From Caballeronia sp. SBC1 (GTDB taxonomy: Bacteria > Pseudomonadota > Gammaproteobacteria > Burkholderiales > Burkholderiaceae), in assembly GCF_011493005.1 (NCBI RefSeq), contig NZ_CP049156.1, positions 124,001-188,000 of the forward strand: a stretch of 64,000 nucleotides of DNA, written 5' to 3'. Below are positions 27,049 through 36,302 of this stretch, piece by piece (the first letter of the stretch is position 1; every line of letters starts with the position of its first letter). The notes beneath the pieces are model-generated. The model saw only the letters and a program-made list of their open reading frames with translations. It did no database searches and was not told the DNA's origin. The position numbers and the translations under genes are program-made.

Positions 27049-30000
27049 TCACTTCGCCACCACCACCGGAATTCCCTTCAACGCGCCGGCCCCTTTCACC
27101 TCATCGAGCGACGCCTTCACATACCGCCCTGTCTCGACCGCGATCCCCAATTTCACGCCCAAATCTCGCTCCCGCCGCTTCACCATCGACAGATTCGCCA
27201 GCTTCACGTGTCCATAACCGCGAATGCGTTCGTGCAGCAGCGTGAGCGTTTCGACGTCTTTCGCGTTGTCCGGCGTCATCGCTTCAAGCGCGCGCCGGAT
27301 GGTGATTTCATAGTCCCCAGGAAGCTCGCGTTCCATTTTCCGCTCAAGCGATTTACCGAACGGATCGATGACCGTGCCACGCAGCCCGCGAACCTTCGAC
27401 ATCATCCCAAGCACCGGCCAGAGCCATTGCCCGAACGTCATCTTGCGCGGTTGGCCGCCGTTCTTCGCCTTCGATAAAACCGGCGGCGCCATATTAAATT
27501 TCACCGCGAAATCCTGTCCCGCCGTGCCTTCGAACTGCGCTTCCAGTGCGGCGCGGAATGCCGGATCGGAATGAAGCCGCGCGACTTCGTATTCGTCCTT
27601 CACCGCCAGCAGCCGATAAAACGTCGAAGCTACCGCTCGCGTCACGGCATCGTTGTGATGTGCCGCTGCAGCCGAAACCAACGTCCGATATCGCGTCACG
27701 TAATTCGAACCGCCATAAGCGAGCAACCGGGCTTCACGATCCGCGATCAATGCATCCAACGGCATGGCAGCCATCTCGACCCGCGGCGTAACGGCAGATT
27801 TGCGCAGCGCTTCCAACGCATCCATATCCGCAGCAGCCAGTCGGCCGATCGCAAACGCCAGCTTGTTCATCGGCACAGCGACATTGTTCAACTCGATCGC
27901 GCGCATCAACGCCGCATGCGACACCGGCACCAGTCCAAGCTGCCACGCATAACCCAGCATCAAAATATTCGCGCCGATGGTGTCGCCGAGAAAACGCGTC
28001 GCCAAAGCCTGCGCGTCGCACGTGTTCATGCGCTCAGCGCCCGCCGCATGCTGCATCTTTTCCAGCAGCGATCCGGCGTGAAGGTTCGCATCGGGGTTCT
28101 GCACGAAGGTCGCGTTCGGAATCGCGTGCGTGTTCACGACAATCCGCGTGCGCCCATGCCGCACCGTTTGCAATGCGTCAGCGCTCGCGCCGACGACCAT
28201 GTCGCAGGCGAGCAGCACGTCGGCTTGCTGGGTATCAATGCGCACCTGGTTCAGCAACGCATCCGTCGAAGCAAAGCGCACGAACGACAGCACCGCGCCG
28301 CCTTTCTGCGCAAAGCCCATGAAGTCGAGCACGGACGCGCTCTTGCCTTCCAGATGTGCGGCCATGCTGATCAGCGCGCCCACTGTCACCACGCCCGTGC
28401 CGCCAACGCCAGTAATCAGAATGTTGTATGGCGCGTTATCGAGTTCGAGTTTGGGCTCCTGCAACGCATCGACGCGTGCCGCGAGCGCTTCAGGATCGAA
28501 GACATTGCCTGCGGCTTTCTTGAGCTTCGCGCCTTCGAGCGTGACGAAGCTCGGGCAGAAACCGTTCACGCACGAGTAGTCCTTGTTGCACGACGATTGG
28601 TCGATGCGGCGCTTGCGTCCAAGTTCGGTTTCCACCGGTTCCACCGATAAACAATTGCTCTGCACGCCGCAATCGCCGCAGCCTTCACACACGGCTTCGT
28701 TGATGAACAAGCGCTTGTCGGGATCGGGGAACTCGCCTTTCTTCCTGCGGCGCCGTTTCTCGGCCGCGCAGGTTTGATCGTAGATGAGTACGGTAACGCC
28801 CTTGATATCGCGCAACCGCCGCTGAACATCGTCGAGTTCGCGCCGATGATGGTATGTCGTCCCCTTCGGAAACTGGTCGTGATGGCCGTCGTATTTCTCG
28901 GGTTCATCGCTGACGACTACCAGCGTCGCGATTCCCTCGGCTTCGACTTGCCGCGCGATTTGCGGCACGGAAATGCTGCCATCGACGGGCTGGCCGCCGG
29001 TCATCGCGACGGCGTCGTTGTACAGGATCTTGTACGTGATGTTGGCCTGCGCCGCAACCGCCTGCCGGATAGCCAGGAGTCCTGAGTGAAAGTAGGTGCC
29101 ATCGCCGAGATTCTGGAATACGTGCGGCGTTTTCGTGAACATGGAATGCGACGCCCAATCCACCCCTTCGCCGCCCATTTGAATCAAGCCGGTTGTATCG
29201 CGCTCCATCCACGACGCCATGAAGTGGCAGCCAATTCCGGCCTGAGCGATGGACCCTTCAGGCACTTTCGTCGATGTATTGTGCGGACAGCCCGAGCAAA
29301 AATACGGCGTGCGTTTGACGGTATCGGCGGCGTTCGACAAGATTTGCGGCGCGACGAGATCTACGACTTTATCGCGACGATCCAACGCTGGTTTGTGCCG
29401 CGCGAGCCAGTCCGCGAACACAGGCAACACACGCGATGGACGCAGTTCGCCGAGCGCGCTCAGCAGCATTGCTCCGTCCTGCGCGTTCTTGCCGACCACG
29501 ATCGGCCGTGCGCCTTCCGTGCGATTATACAAATGGTCCTTGATCTGCTGCTCGATGACCGGCCCTTTTTCTTCGATCACAAGGACTTCAGAGAGACCTT
29601 CCACAAAGGTATCGAGACGCGTGGTTTCCAGCGGAAACGACAGACCCACTTTATAGATGCGCACGCCGGCGGCATCGAGGTCATCGACGGTGAGATCCAG
29701 GCGGCGCAACGTTTCCATCAGGTCGAGATGGGCCTTGCCGCACGTCACAATGCCGACGTTCGCGTGACGGCTCGGAGCGATCCATTTATCGATTGAATGA
29801 GTTTTGGAAAAATACCGCACGGCGTCGAGCTTCGCCGCCAGACGCGCTTCAATGGTCAAGCTCGGCAAGTCGGGCCAGCGATTGTGCAGACCGCCTTCGG
29901 GCGCGACGAAACCCTCTGGCGCGGGCCACACGGTCTGGAACGCATCGAGGTCCACGGTCGACCCGGACTCCACCGTCTCCGATATCGCCTTGTACCCCAC

Positions 30001-30618
30001 CCACGCGCCCGAAAAACGCGACAACGCCCAGCCGTAGAGACCGAACTCGAGCATATCGGCGATATTCGATGGATTCACGACAGGCATGTGCCAAGCGATC
30101 ATCGCCTGATCGGACTGATGCGGCATGGACGACGACACGCAGCCGTGATCGTCGCCTGCCACCACCAGTACGCCGCCGTGCGGCGATGAGCCGTACGCGT
30201 TGCCGTGCTTGAGCGCATCGCCGGCCCGATCCACCCCCGGGCCCTTGCCGTACCACATCGCAAAGACGCCCTCCACGGTCCGCTCGGGGTCCGACTCCAC
30301 CCGCTGCGTGCCAAGCACCGCCGTGCCGCCAAGTTCCTCGTTGATCGCGGGCAGAAAACGCACGTCATGTGACGCGAGGAGTTTTTTCGCCTTCCACAAT
30401 TGCTGATCGACCATGCCGAGCGGGGACCCGCGATAACCGCTGACAAACCCTGCTGTATTCAACCCGGCGGCGCGATCGAGCTGGCGTTGCATCAAGACAA
30501 GCCGAACCAATGCCTGCGTACCGGTGAGGAAGATCCGGCCGTGCGCGGCGTTGAGGTTATCGGTGAGTTGGTAGCTTGCTAGAGGAGGACTATCGGCAAA
30601 AGGCACACGCGCGTTCAT
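27049..30618 (-). CDS. Fused indolepyruvate ferredoxin oxidoreductase
   Basis: 1189 residues, the usual size of the fused alpha/gamma enzymes of proteobacteria. The N-terminal and middle parts are the TPP-dependent halves (TAGFVSGYRGSPLGMVD; ICSGCPHNTS-type PYFCSGCPHNTSTKVPEG; ILYNDAVAMTGGQPVDG). A 4Fe-4S segment follows (CEGCGDCGVQSNC and SSCNKDYSCVNGFCPSF). The C-terminal gamma part starts ITGVGGTGVVTVGALI. It decarboxylates aryl-pyruvates or branched 2-oxoacids to acyl-CoA with reduction of ferredoxin. Single gene, no regulator beside it. Confidence 0.94.
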   Translation of the reverse strand: MNARVPFADSPPLASYQLTDNLNAAHGRIFLTGTQALVRLVLMQRQLDRAAGLNTAGFVSGYRGSPLGMVDQQLWKAKKLLASHDVRFLPAINEELGGTAVLGTQRVESDPERTVEGVFAMWYGKGPGVDRAGDALKHGNAYGSSPHGGVLVVAGDDHGCVSSSMPHQSDQAMIAWHMPVVNPSNIADMLEFGLYGWALSRFSGAWVGYKAISETVESGSTVDLDAFQTVWPAPEGFVAPEGGLHNRWPDLPSLTIEARLAAKLDAVRYFSKTHSIDKWIAPSRHANVGIVTCGKAHLDLMETLRRLDLTVDDLDAAGVRIYKVGLSFPLETTRLDTFVEGLSEVLVIEEKGPVIEQQIKDHLYNRTEGARPIVVGKNAQDGAMLLSALGELRPSRVLPVFADWLARHKPALDRRDKVVDLVAPQILSNAADTVKRTPYFCSGCPHNTSTKVPEGSIAQAGIGCHFMASWMERDTTGLIQMGGEGVDWASHSMFTKTPHVFQNLGDGTYFHSGLLAIRQAVAAQANITYKILYNDAVAMTGGQPVDGSISVPQIARQVEAEGIATLVVVSDEPEKYDGHHDQFPKGTTYHHRRELDDVQRRLRDIKGVTVLIYDQTCAAEKRRRRKKGEFPDPDKRLFINEAVCEGCGDCGVQSNCLSVEPVETELGRKRRIDQSSCNKDYSCVNGFCPSFVTLEGAKLKKAAGNVFDPEALAARVDALQEPKLELDNAPYNILITGVGGTGVVTVGALISMAAHLEGKSASVLDFMGFAQKGGAVLSFVRFASTDALLNQVRIDTQQADVLLACDMVVGASADALQTVRHGRTRIVVNTHAIPNATFVQNPDANLHAGSLLEKMQHAAGAERMNTCDAQALATRFLGDTIGANILMLGYAWQLGLVPVSHAALMRAIELNNVAVPMNKLAFAIGRLAAADMDALEALRKSAVTPRVEMAAMPLDALIADREARLLAYGGSNYVTRYRTLVSAAAAHHNDAVTRAVASTFYRLLAVKDEYEVARLHSDPAFRAALEAQFEGTAGQDFAVKFNMAPPVLSKAKNGGQPRKMTFGQWLWPVLGMMSKVRGLRGTVIDPFGKSLERKMERELPGDYEITIRRALEAMTPDNAKDVETLTLLHERIRGYGHVKLANLSMVKRRERDLGVKLGIAVETGRYVKASLDEVKGAGALKGIPVVVAK

Positions 30619-30863
30619 GAGGTCTCCGGCGTTTTATCTTGAATTGAGAGGATGTCGCCATTCTTCCTCGACATAACCGGAAGGTTTTTGCGTTCTTCGC
30701 GATCGAACGCTCGTACCAGAAACGAAATCAATCTTTATTGAGATAGAAGAGTGGAAATCACCTGCCGAATGGCTAACGTGTGGTTAACCCGCGCCTCGAA
30801 ATGCCCGGGAGCGGGTAATCTGGACGCTCTCTGACAAAACCGCGCCACAAAGAGGATCTGCCC

Positions 30864-31514
30864 ATGAAGCTCTACTACTGGCCGAAGACGCGCGCATTTC
30901 GCGCGTTATGGATGCTCGAGGAATTGCGCGTGCCGTATGAGTTCGCTTACGTGAACATTCGGGCGGGCGAGCAGAATGCGCCGGCGTTTTGCTCGGTGAA
31001 CCCAATGTCGAAGTTGCCCGCGCTGGATGACGACGGTGTGTGCGTCGCGGAATCGGGCGCGGTGCTGCTCTATCTCGCCGATAAATACCCGCAAGCGCGG
31101 CTGGGCGTTCCGCTTGACGATCCGCTGCGAGGCCGTTTCCTGCAATGGATGTTTTTCACGAGTGCTTGTCTCGAACCAGCAATGGCCGAAAAGATGACGG
31201 GCGCGCCGGGCAATAGCGTGAGTTTCGGCTGGGGCGATCTGGGCCGCGTGGAGAAGGCGATTGAATCGGCGCTGGCCGAAGGCCCGTGGCTGCTCGGCGA
31301 ACGCTTTACCGCTGCCGATATCCTCGTCTCGAGCACGCTGCAGATTGCCTATATGGCGAAGCTGATCGAGCCGGGAGGCGTGTTGTCGGATTACGTCGCG
31401 CGCGCCACGTCACGGGACGCGCACGAGCGCGCGGCATCGATCGATAAACAGGAAGCGCAGAAGGTGCCGTCAGCCGCCTCGCAGCAGACGGGCACGGTTA
31501 GCGTTAAACCTTGA
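30864..31514 (+). CDS. Glutathione S-transferase family protein
   Basis: 216 residues. Thioredoxin-like N-terminal domain (KLYYWPKTRAFRALWMLEEL, then NPMSKLPALDDDGVCVAESGAVLLYLADKYP) and an all-helical C-terminal domain (GERFTAADILVSSTLQIA). Start ATG has AAGAGGATC upstream. The last about 20 residues are a polar tail. Likely a cytosolic detoxification or conjugation enzyme; substrate unknown. It stands alone, convergent with the two small genes downstream. Confidence 0.9.
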   Translation: MKLYYWPKTRAFRALWMLEELRVPYEFAYVNIRAGEQNAPAFCSVNPMSKLPALDDDGVCVAESGAVLLYLADKYPQARLGVPLDDPLRGRFLQWMFFTSACLEPAMAEKMTGAPGNSVSFGWGDLGRVEKAIESALAEGPWLLGERFTAADILVSSTLQIAYMAKLIEPGGVLSDYVARATSRDAHERAASIDKQEAQKVPSAASQQTGTVSVKP

Positions 31515-31526
31515 AGTCCGTTGGGA

Positions 31527-31772
31527 TCAGGGGAAGGTCTTGGGCTTTGGAATGCCCGCACCGGCTTCAATGTCGGCGACGGCTTGCACGTGCGCGGCGC
31601 CAATGGCGTCGGTGGGACTCGACAAGCCGTTATCGCCGCCAACGGTTTTCCACGACTGCACGGCTTTGTCGAGATGGCGGATTTCGTATTCGGCGTCCCA
31701 GCGCGTCCCTTGTAGTTCGATAGGCCGGACGTGGATGGAGTAGACGCCGTAGAGGAAGAGTTGTTCAGACAT
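31527..31772 (-). CDS. Small hypothetical protein, 81 aa
   Basis: 81 residues from an ATG with GGGAG 7 bases upstream, starting MSEQLFLYGVYSIHVRPIEL. Soluble, with the conserved-looking block GTRWDAEYEIRHLDKAVQSW and an Ala/Gly-rich end. I do not recognise the family. It lies 68 bp downstream of another small gene on the same strand and the two probably form a unit. Confidence 0.68.
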   Translation of the reverse strand: MSEQLFLYGVYSIHVRPIELQGTRWDAEYEIRHLDKAVQSWKTVGGDNGLSSPTDAIGAAHVQAVADIEAGAGIPKPKTFP

Positions 31773-31840
31773 GGTGGTTCTCCCGTTCAAGCGAAGCGAC
31801 GACGATGGCGGCGGCGCGCAATCTCCGCGTCGCCGTTTTT

Positions 31841-32071
31841 TTATAGTTCGAGTTCGCCGAGGATCCGGTGGGCGAGCGCGCGGGCTTCTTCCAGCGCCTC
31901 TTCTTCGGACTGCGAGGTGGCCGTGACGTCGTACTGTTTCGGCTCGGAATCCTCGCCATCTTCGCCGTCGTCCCGCACCAGCGTGACAACGCCTCGAAAC
32001 TGGCCGCCGGCTACGGCGTGAGCGCCGATCGTCGCGGTGTAGATGCCTTTCGTGTAGATCGTGTCTTCCAT
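31841..32071 (-). CDS. Small acidic hypothetical protein, 76 aa
   Basis: 76 residues from an ATG with a strong GGAGG 6 bases upstream (MEDTIYTKGIYTATIGAHAV). It contains an acidic stretch (DDGEDGEDSEPKQYD) and a Glu-rich C-terminal helix. Family not recognised. First of a likely two-gene unit with the 81-residue protein downstream. Confidence 0.7.
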   Translation of the reverse strand: MEDTIYTKGIYTATIGAHAVAGGQFRGVVTLVRDDGEDGEDSEPKQYDVTATSQSEEEALEEARALAHRILGELEL

Positions 32072-32186
32072 GATGCACCTCCAGCAAAGGTTGAAACGAT
32101 GCTAGCACGCGTATTTATCGCGCGTGTGACCGTCTCTCATTGCCGGGCGGTTGCTATGGATCAGACCTGAATTTCAGGCCTGGACT

Positions 32187-33098
32187 TCAGGCCAGCAAAT
32201 TCTCGACTTCTTCCAGCGATGGTGAGTGCGCACCCGACATCCGGCACGCCGCCGCGCCCGCCGCAAGCGCAAAACGCAGATGGTCAGGCCACTCGCCGGA
32301 GCGTGCCATCAAGCTGTAGAGCAAGCCGGCAATGGAGGCATCGCCAGCGCCCACCGTATCGGCGACCTCGACTTTCGGCGGACGTGCCTGCCAGCTTTCG
32401 TCGCCGACATGCAGCGTAGCTTCGGCCGATCCTCGTGTGACAAGCACGCTGGCCTGCGGGTTAATCGCACGGATTTCGGCGATGGCGTCGGCTTCATTCG
32501 AGATAGATGGGAAGAGCTTTTGCAGGTCTTCGTCGGAGACCTTGATCAGGTCGGCAAGCGCGGCCATCTTGCGCAAGGTCGGCTCGTAGCCATGCTCCAT
32601 CAGGTTTCGATAATTCGGATCGAAGCTGATCTTCACGCCGTGCTCGCGCAATTGCGCGGCGAGACGGGCGAGCGTGTCGCCGAGTGGCTGGCGCACGAGG
32701 CTGATGCAGCCGAAGTGCGCCCATTTCACCGAGTCCATCCAGCCGGACGGCAGAAGGGTGGGATCGAATGCGAGATCCGCGCCGTTCTCGCCCATGAAGT
32801 AATAGGTCGGGGGCTGCGTCTTGTGGACAATTGCCAGCAGCGGCGGCCGCTCGACGCGCTGCATGAAGCGCATGTCGAGGCCGGCCGCGACGCTGGCGTC
32901 CCAGAGTTCATCGGAGAAATTGTCTGTGCCGAGCGAACCGGCACATGCGGTCGGCAAACCCAGGCGTGCGACGGCGCGCGCGACGTTCCAGCCTGCACCG
33001 CCCGGCCGTGACAGCCAGTCCGACGGGCCGGTGCGGATCAGGTCGGTGAGGATGTCGCCGGCGGAGACGAATTGGGGGAAAGTTGAATTGGAAGTCAT
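32187..33098 (-). CDS. PfkB-family carbohydrate kinase (fructokinase-like)
   Basis: 303 residues from the ATG at 33098 (GGTGAG 5 bases upstream); a GTG three codons earlier is possible. Ribokinase-fold motifs: RPGGAGWNVARAVARLG near the N-terminus and the catalytic DTVGAGDASIAGLLYS near residue 240. Third gene of the lacI - isomerase - kinase operon, 12 bp after the isomerase. The neighbouring mannose isomerase-like gene suggests fructose as the substrate, giving fructose-6-phosphate. Confidence 0.9.
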   Translation of the reverse strand: MTSNSTFPQFVSAGDILTDLIRTGPSDWLSRPGGAGWNVARAVARLGLPTACAGSLGTDNFSDELWDASVAAGLDMRFMQRVERPPLLAIVHKTQPPTYYFMGENGADLAFDPTLLPSGWMDSVKWAHFGCISLVRQPLGDTLARLAAQLREHGVKISFDPNYRNLMEHGYEPTLRKMAALADLIKVSDEDLQKLFPSISNEADAIAEIRAINPQASVLVTRGSAEATLHVGDESWQARPPKVEVADTVGAGDASIAGLLYSLMARSGEWPDHLRFALAAGAAACRMSGAHSPSLEEVENLLA

Positions 33099-33110
33099 CG
33101 TGCTCACCGT

Positions 33111-34391
33111 TTAGCTTGTTGCTTTCGCTGTCTCTTTGGTCGCGTCGCGGCTTTGTTGCGGCGCGTCCGCTGCGGCTATCGCGTTCAGCACTTCGTAGCA
33201 CGCGCCCATCGTGTGGTAATCGGTCTTGCCGGCGGGGCTCTTTTCGTCGCCGTACTTGCGGTTGTCGCAGGTCAGGATGCGGAACCACGCGCCATACTCA
33301 TGATCGACGAAATGCTTCCAGCTATAGCGCCAGAGTTCGTCGTAGCAATCCCAGAATCGCTCCAGACCGGTGCGCTTGCCGAGCAATGCTGCGGTGGCGA
33401 AGGTCTCGGCCTGCACCCAGAAGTATTTATCGTGGTCGCAGATGGAGTCGTCAGGGCCGAAGCCGTAATACAGGCCGCCGTGCTGGTCGTCCCACGCGCG
33501 GTTGAAGCCTGCGTCGAATAGTTCTATAGCGCGCGGCGCGAGCCACGGCAACGCCCGATGCCGCTCCAGGATCAGCAGCAGCTTCGCCCATTCGGTCTGA
33601 TGGCCGGGCTGGAAACCCCACGGGCGAAAAATGTTGGAGCTGTCGGATTCGTTGTAATGCCAGTCGATCGACCAGTCGGCGTGGAAGTGCTCCCAGACCA
33701 GGCCGTTGCTCAAGCGGGCCTGGCGCAACGTGATGTTGCCGGCGATTTTCTCCGCTCGATCCAGATAGAGCACATGGCCGGTCGCCTCGTACGCGGCCAG
33801 CAGCGCTTCGGTCGCGTGCATGTTGGCGTTCTGCCCGCGATACGGCGACAACTGCCAGTCGGGCGTGGCTTCATCGGCGTAAAGACCGGCGCCCGCATCC
33901 CAGAAATGCTTGTCCATCAGCTGGAAGGTTTCATCGATCAAGGGTTTGGCTTCATCGATACCCGCCATTGCTGCGTGCGCGCACGCCAGCAAAACGAACG
34001 CGTGGCCGTAGCAATGCCGCGTGCCGTCGAGCGTGCGTTTCGCACCGTCGCGCCATTCGATTTCCCAGTCGTAGCCTTCATTCACGGCGTCCCAATGCGC
34101 GTTGCGCAGGAACGCGAACGCGTGACGGGCGTTGTCCTGATACTGCTGGCCGCCGAAATGACGAAAGGCCATCGCATGGTTGAAGACGAAGCGCGTGCTG
34201 CTTACAAGGTGACGCGTGGTGCGGTCGTAGACCGTGCCGTCATCCTTGAAAAAATGAAAAAAACCGCCGGAGTCGTCGCGGGCGGTTCGTGCGTAGAACG
34301 CAAGTGTGTGGCGAACGTGATCGAGGAGGAAATCGCGGCTGCGAAAGTCCGGTTCTGCCGAACCCGCCACGTGCAGAGCGGTTGAGTTCAT
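33111..34391 (-). CDS. AGE-family sugar isomerase, mannose isomerase/YihS type
   Basis: 426 residues, (alpha/alpha)6-barrel family of N-acylglucosamine 2-epimerases and mannose isomerases. Active-site-like histidine blocks: RHCYGHAFVLLA, FRPWGFQPGHQTEWAK and DHDKYFWVQAETFA. The pattern and the linked PfkB kinase point to aldose-ketose isomerisation (mannose to fructose) rather than GlcNAc epimerisation; that choice is inference. It starts 2 bp after the lacI stop, so all three genes are surely one transcript. Confidence 0.9.
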   Translation of the reverse strand: MNSTALHVAGSAEPDFRSRDFLLDHVRHTLAFYARTARDDSGGFFHFFKDDGTVYDRTTRHLVSSTRFVFNHAMAFRHFGGQQYQDNARHAFAFLRNAHWDAVNEGYDWEIEWRDGAKRTLDGTRHCYGHAFVLLACAHAAMAGIDEAKPLIDETFQLMDKHFWDAGAGLYADEATPDWQLSPYRGQNANMHATEALLAAYEATGHVLYLDRAEKIAGNITLRQARLSNGLVWEHFHADWSIDWHYNESDSSNIFRPWGFQPGHQTEWAKLLLILERHRALPWLAPRAIELFDAGFNRAWDDQHGGLYYGFGPDDSICDHDKYFWVQAETFATAALLGKRTGLERFWDCYDELWRYSWKHFVDHEYGAWFRILTCDNRKYGDEKSPAGKTDYHTMGACYEVLNAIAAADAPQQSRDATKETAKATS

Positions 34392-34393
34392 AC

Positions 34394-35413
34394 CTATGTC
34401 TGTGTCCGTGTTATGGCCGAGCTCGCGCGAGGAATCAGGTGCACGGGCACGAGCGTGTCGGTGGTGTTCGCGTCATCCTGGCTCTGAGCCGTTTCCAGCA
34501 GCAATTCCACGCCGCGCCGCCCGAGCGCTTCCTTGTCGACCGTGACCGTGGTGAGCGGCGGCGTGCTTTGGGCTGCAGCGGGAATATCGTCGAAACCGAC
34601 AAACGCGATGTCTTCCGGCACCCGCAAACCGTGCGCAAGACAGACGCGCATGGCAGCGAGGGCCGCTGCATCGTTATAGGCGAAAACAGCGTCGGGCAGC
34701 GGTGCGGATTGCGCACGCGCTTGCGCGATCAGGCGTTCCATGGCGTCGGCGGCGGCGACATCGGCGTCAATCGCGGGCTGCGTGGTGACTTCGAGCGTCG
34801 GGTTAAAGAGTAATCCCGCTTCGAAATACGCCAGCCGATAACCCATTGCCCGCTGGGAAATGCTGTAGTGCGCCAGCGATCCGCCAATGAACGCAATCCG
34901 CTTGCGTCCAAGTGCAAACAGATGCTGCATGGCGAGCGCGGCGCCCCGAGCGTTGTCGACGTTGACAGAGCGGAAGCCCGGCGCACGCAAGTCGATCAAT
35001 ATGACCGGCCGGTTCATGGAGCGCAGATAAGCCAGTAGCTCTGGCTCGATAAATCCCGCGACCGCTACCGCGTCTGGTGCGTGAAGGCGCATTTGCTGGG
35101 CGAGATCATGCGTCGGGCCGGCTGTCAGGACCGACGGCACCAGCCGCCGCTCGCGGCAGGCTTCTTCGAAGCCATGCAGCACGTGCGAAAAGAACGGGCT
35201 GACCGCGAAATTATTGTGCTGGCGATGCAGCAGGAACGTGACGCGCCGGATTCGAGTGCGCAGCTGGGCGGCGTCGTAGCCAAGTTGCCGCGCCGCTTCC
35301 ACCACACGTTCACGTGTGGTTTCCGACAAGCCCGGCTGGTTTTTCAGCGCCCGCGATACCGTGCCGATCGACACACTGGCTGCGCGCGCGACGTCGCGAA
35401 TGGTTGTGGCCAT
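34394..35413 (-). CDS. LacI family regulator of the sugar operon
   Basis: 339 residues. N-terminal helix-turn-helix TIRDVARAASVSIGTVSRAL and hinge helix region, then a periplasmic-binding-protein-like effector domain (VAVAGFIEPELLAYL, FVGFDDIPAAAQSTPPLTTV). First gene of the operon it presumably represses; candidate operators (ATTGTWTAGTAAA, two copies) lie upstream at 35520 and 35609. Effector is likely a sugar or sugar phosphate of the mannose/fructose route. Confidence 0.93.
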   Translation of the reverse strand: MATTIRDVARAASVSIGTVSRALKNQPGLSETTRERVVEAARQLGYDAAQLRTRIRRVTFLLHRQHNNFAVSPFFSHVLHGFEEACRERRLVPSVLTAGPTHDLAQQMRLHAPDAVAVAGFIEPELLAYLRSMNRPVILIDLRAPGFRSVNVDNARGAALAMQHLFALGRKRIAFIGGSLAHYSISQRAMGYRLAYFEAGLLFNPTLEVTTQPAIDADVAAADAMERLIAQARAQSAPLPDAVFAYNDAAALAAMRVCLAHGLRVPEDIAFVGFDDIPAAAQSTPPLTTVTVDKEALGRRGVELLLETAQSQDDANTTDTLVPVHLIPRASSAITRTQT

Positions 35414-35519
35414 CGGGTTTCTCGTCTCCGCATTGCGTGGATTTGTTGTTTATCGGCGCTGAGGTGTTGTATGCACGTGATGTGTTTACCAACGAAGTCA
35501 GGTTCGCATGGTTTCGGCG

Positions 35520-35621
35520 ATTGTATAGTAAACCAGCGCGAAACCTTATCCGTCAAATCTTAGAGAAAACCCGTAAGCCGTTCACTGATAAGGCTTTCAG
35601 TTACCTTTATTGTTTAGTAAA
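35520..35621. promoter_or_regulatory. Candidate LacI operators upstream of the sugar operon
   Basis: ATTGTATAGTAAA (35520-35532) and ATTGTTTAGTAAA (35609-35621) are two copies of one 13-mer with a single mismatch, 89 bp apart. The second contains the odd palindrome TTTAGTAAA. A weaker relative, TTTACCAAC, lies near 35483. Placement is right for repression with looping. Confidence 0.45.
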
Positions 35622-35666
35622 TGTGGCTGGAAAATTCAACTTAACACTTGTTGGCAAGCACCAAAA

Positions 35667-36302
35667 CTAGCGCGCTTCCCGCTGATAGATAGATTCCGCG
35701 TTCGATGACCACACGTCGAGCACCATGTCGTCGTCCTGGTAGCACGACAGCCTCGATAGCGTGAGTTTTGCGCGCAGTTCTCGGTGTACATGATCCCCTG
35801 AATGCGGCCAACCCTCGATCGGCCGCCGCCAGTGGCAGGCTATCAGCGTCCCGCCCTCGGCGAGCGAAACAGTCAGCTTGGCTATCAGCCCGGCCAGCTG
35901 CGCTTCATTGAGGTAATACGCCACCTCGCTGATGACGATCAGGTTGAACTCGCCGTCGGGCCAATCGTCGGGCATGGCACGCTGCTCGACACGAACGTGT
36001 TGTAGATGCGCGACTCGCTGGCGCGCAAGTTCGACAGCGGCAGGATTCAAATCCGCGGCGAGCAGTGTCTCGCAGCGAGCCGCCAGTTCAGCCGTCAGTT
36101 CGCCATTCGCGCAGCCGGGTTCATACGCGCGACGGTAATGTTCGTCGGGAAGGGCGGCCAGTGTCAGCGCACGCTTACGCCGCTCGTACCATCGCTCGCG
36201 AAGCAGCCAGGGGTCGTTGCTTCCTTGATAGAGACCGGCGAAATAGTCCTGCGCGTTGGGTTCCTGCGCGCGTGGTTCCGGCGCTTTCGGTTCTATCTTC
36301 AT
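35667..36302 (-). CDS. NodS-like SAM-dependent methyltransferase
   Basis: 211 residues from the ATG at 36302, which overlaps the PIG-L stop by 4 bases (ATGA). NodS-family start (DPWLLRERWYERRKRALTLAAL), SAM motif RRAYEPGCANGELTAELA, and FNLIVISEVAYYL. In other bacteria the same two activities occur as one fused PIG-L/methyltransferase protein, so the pair very likely acts on one substrate. NodS N-methylates a deacetylated chito-oligosaccharide, a useful analogy only. Confidence 0.87.
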   Translation of the reverse strand: MKIEPKAPEPRAQEPNAQDYFAGLYQGSNDPWLLRERWYERRKRALTLAALPDEHYRRAYEPGCANGELTAELAARCETLLAADLNPAAVELARQRVAHLQHVRVEQRAMPDDWPDGEFNLIVISEVAYYLNEAQLAGLIAKLTVSLAEGGTLIACHWRRPIEGWPHSGDHVHRELRAKLTLSRLSCYQDDDMVLDVWSSNAESIYQREAR

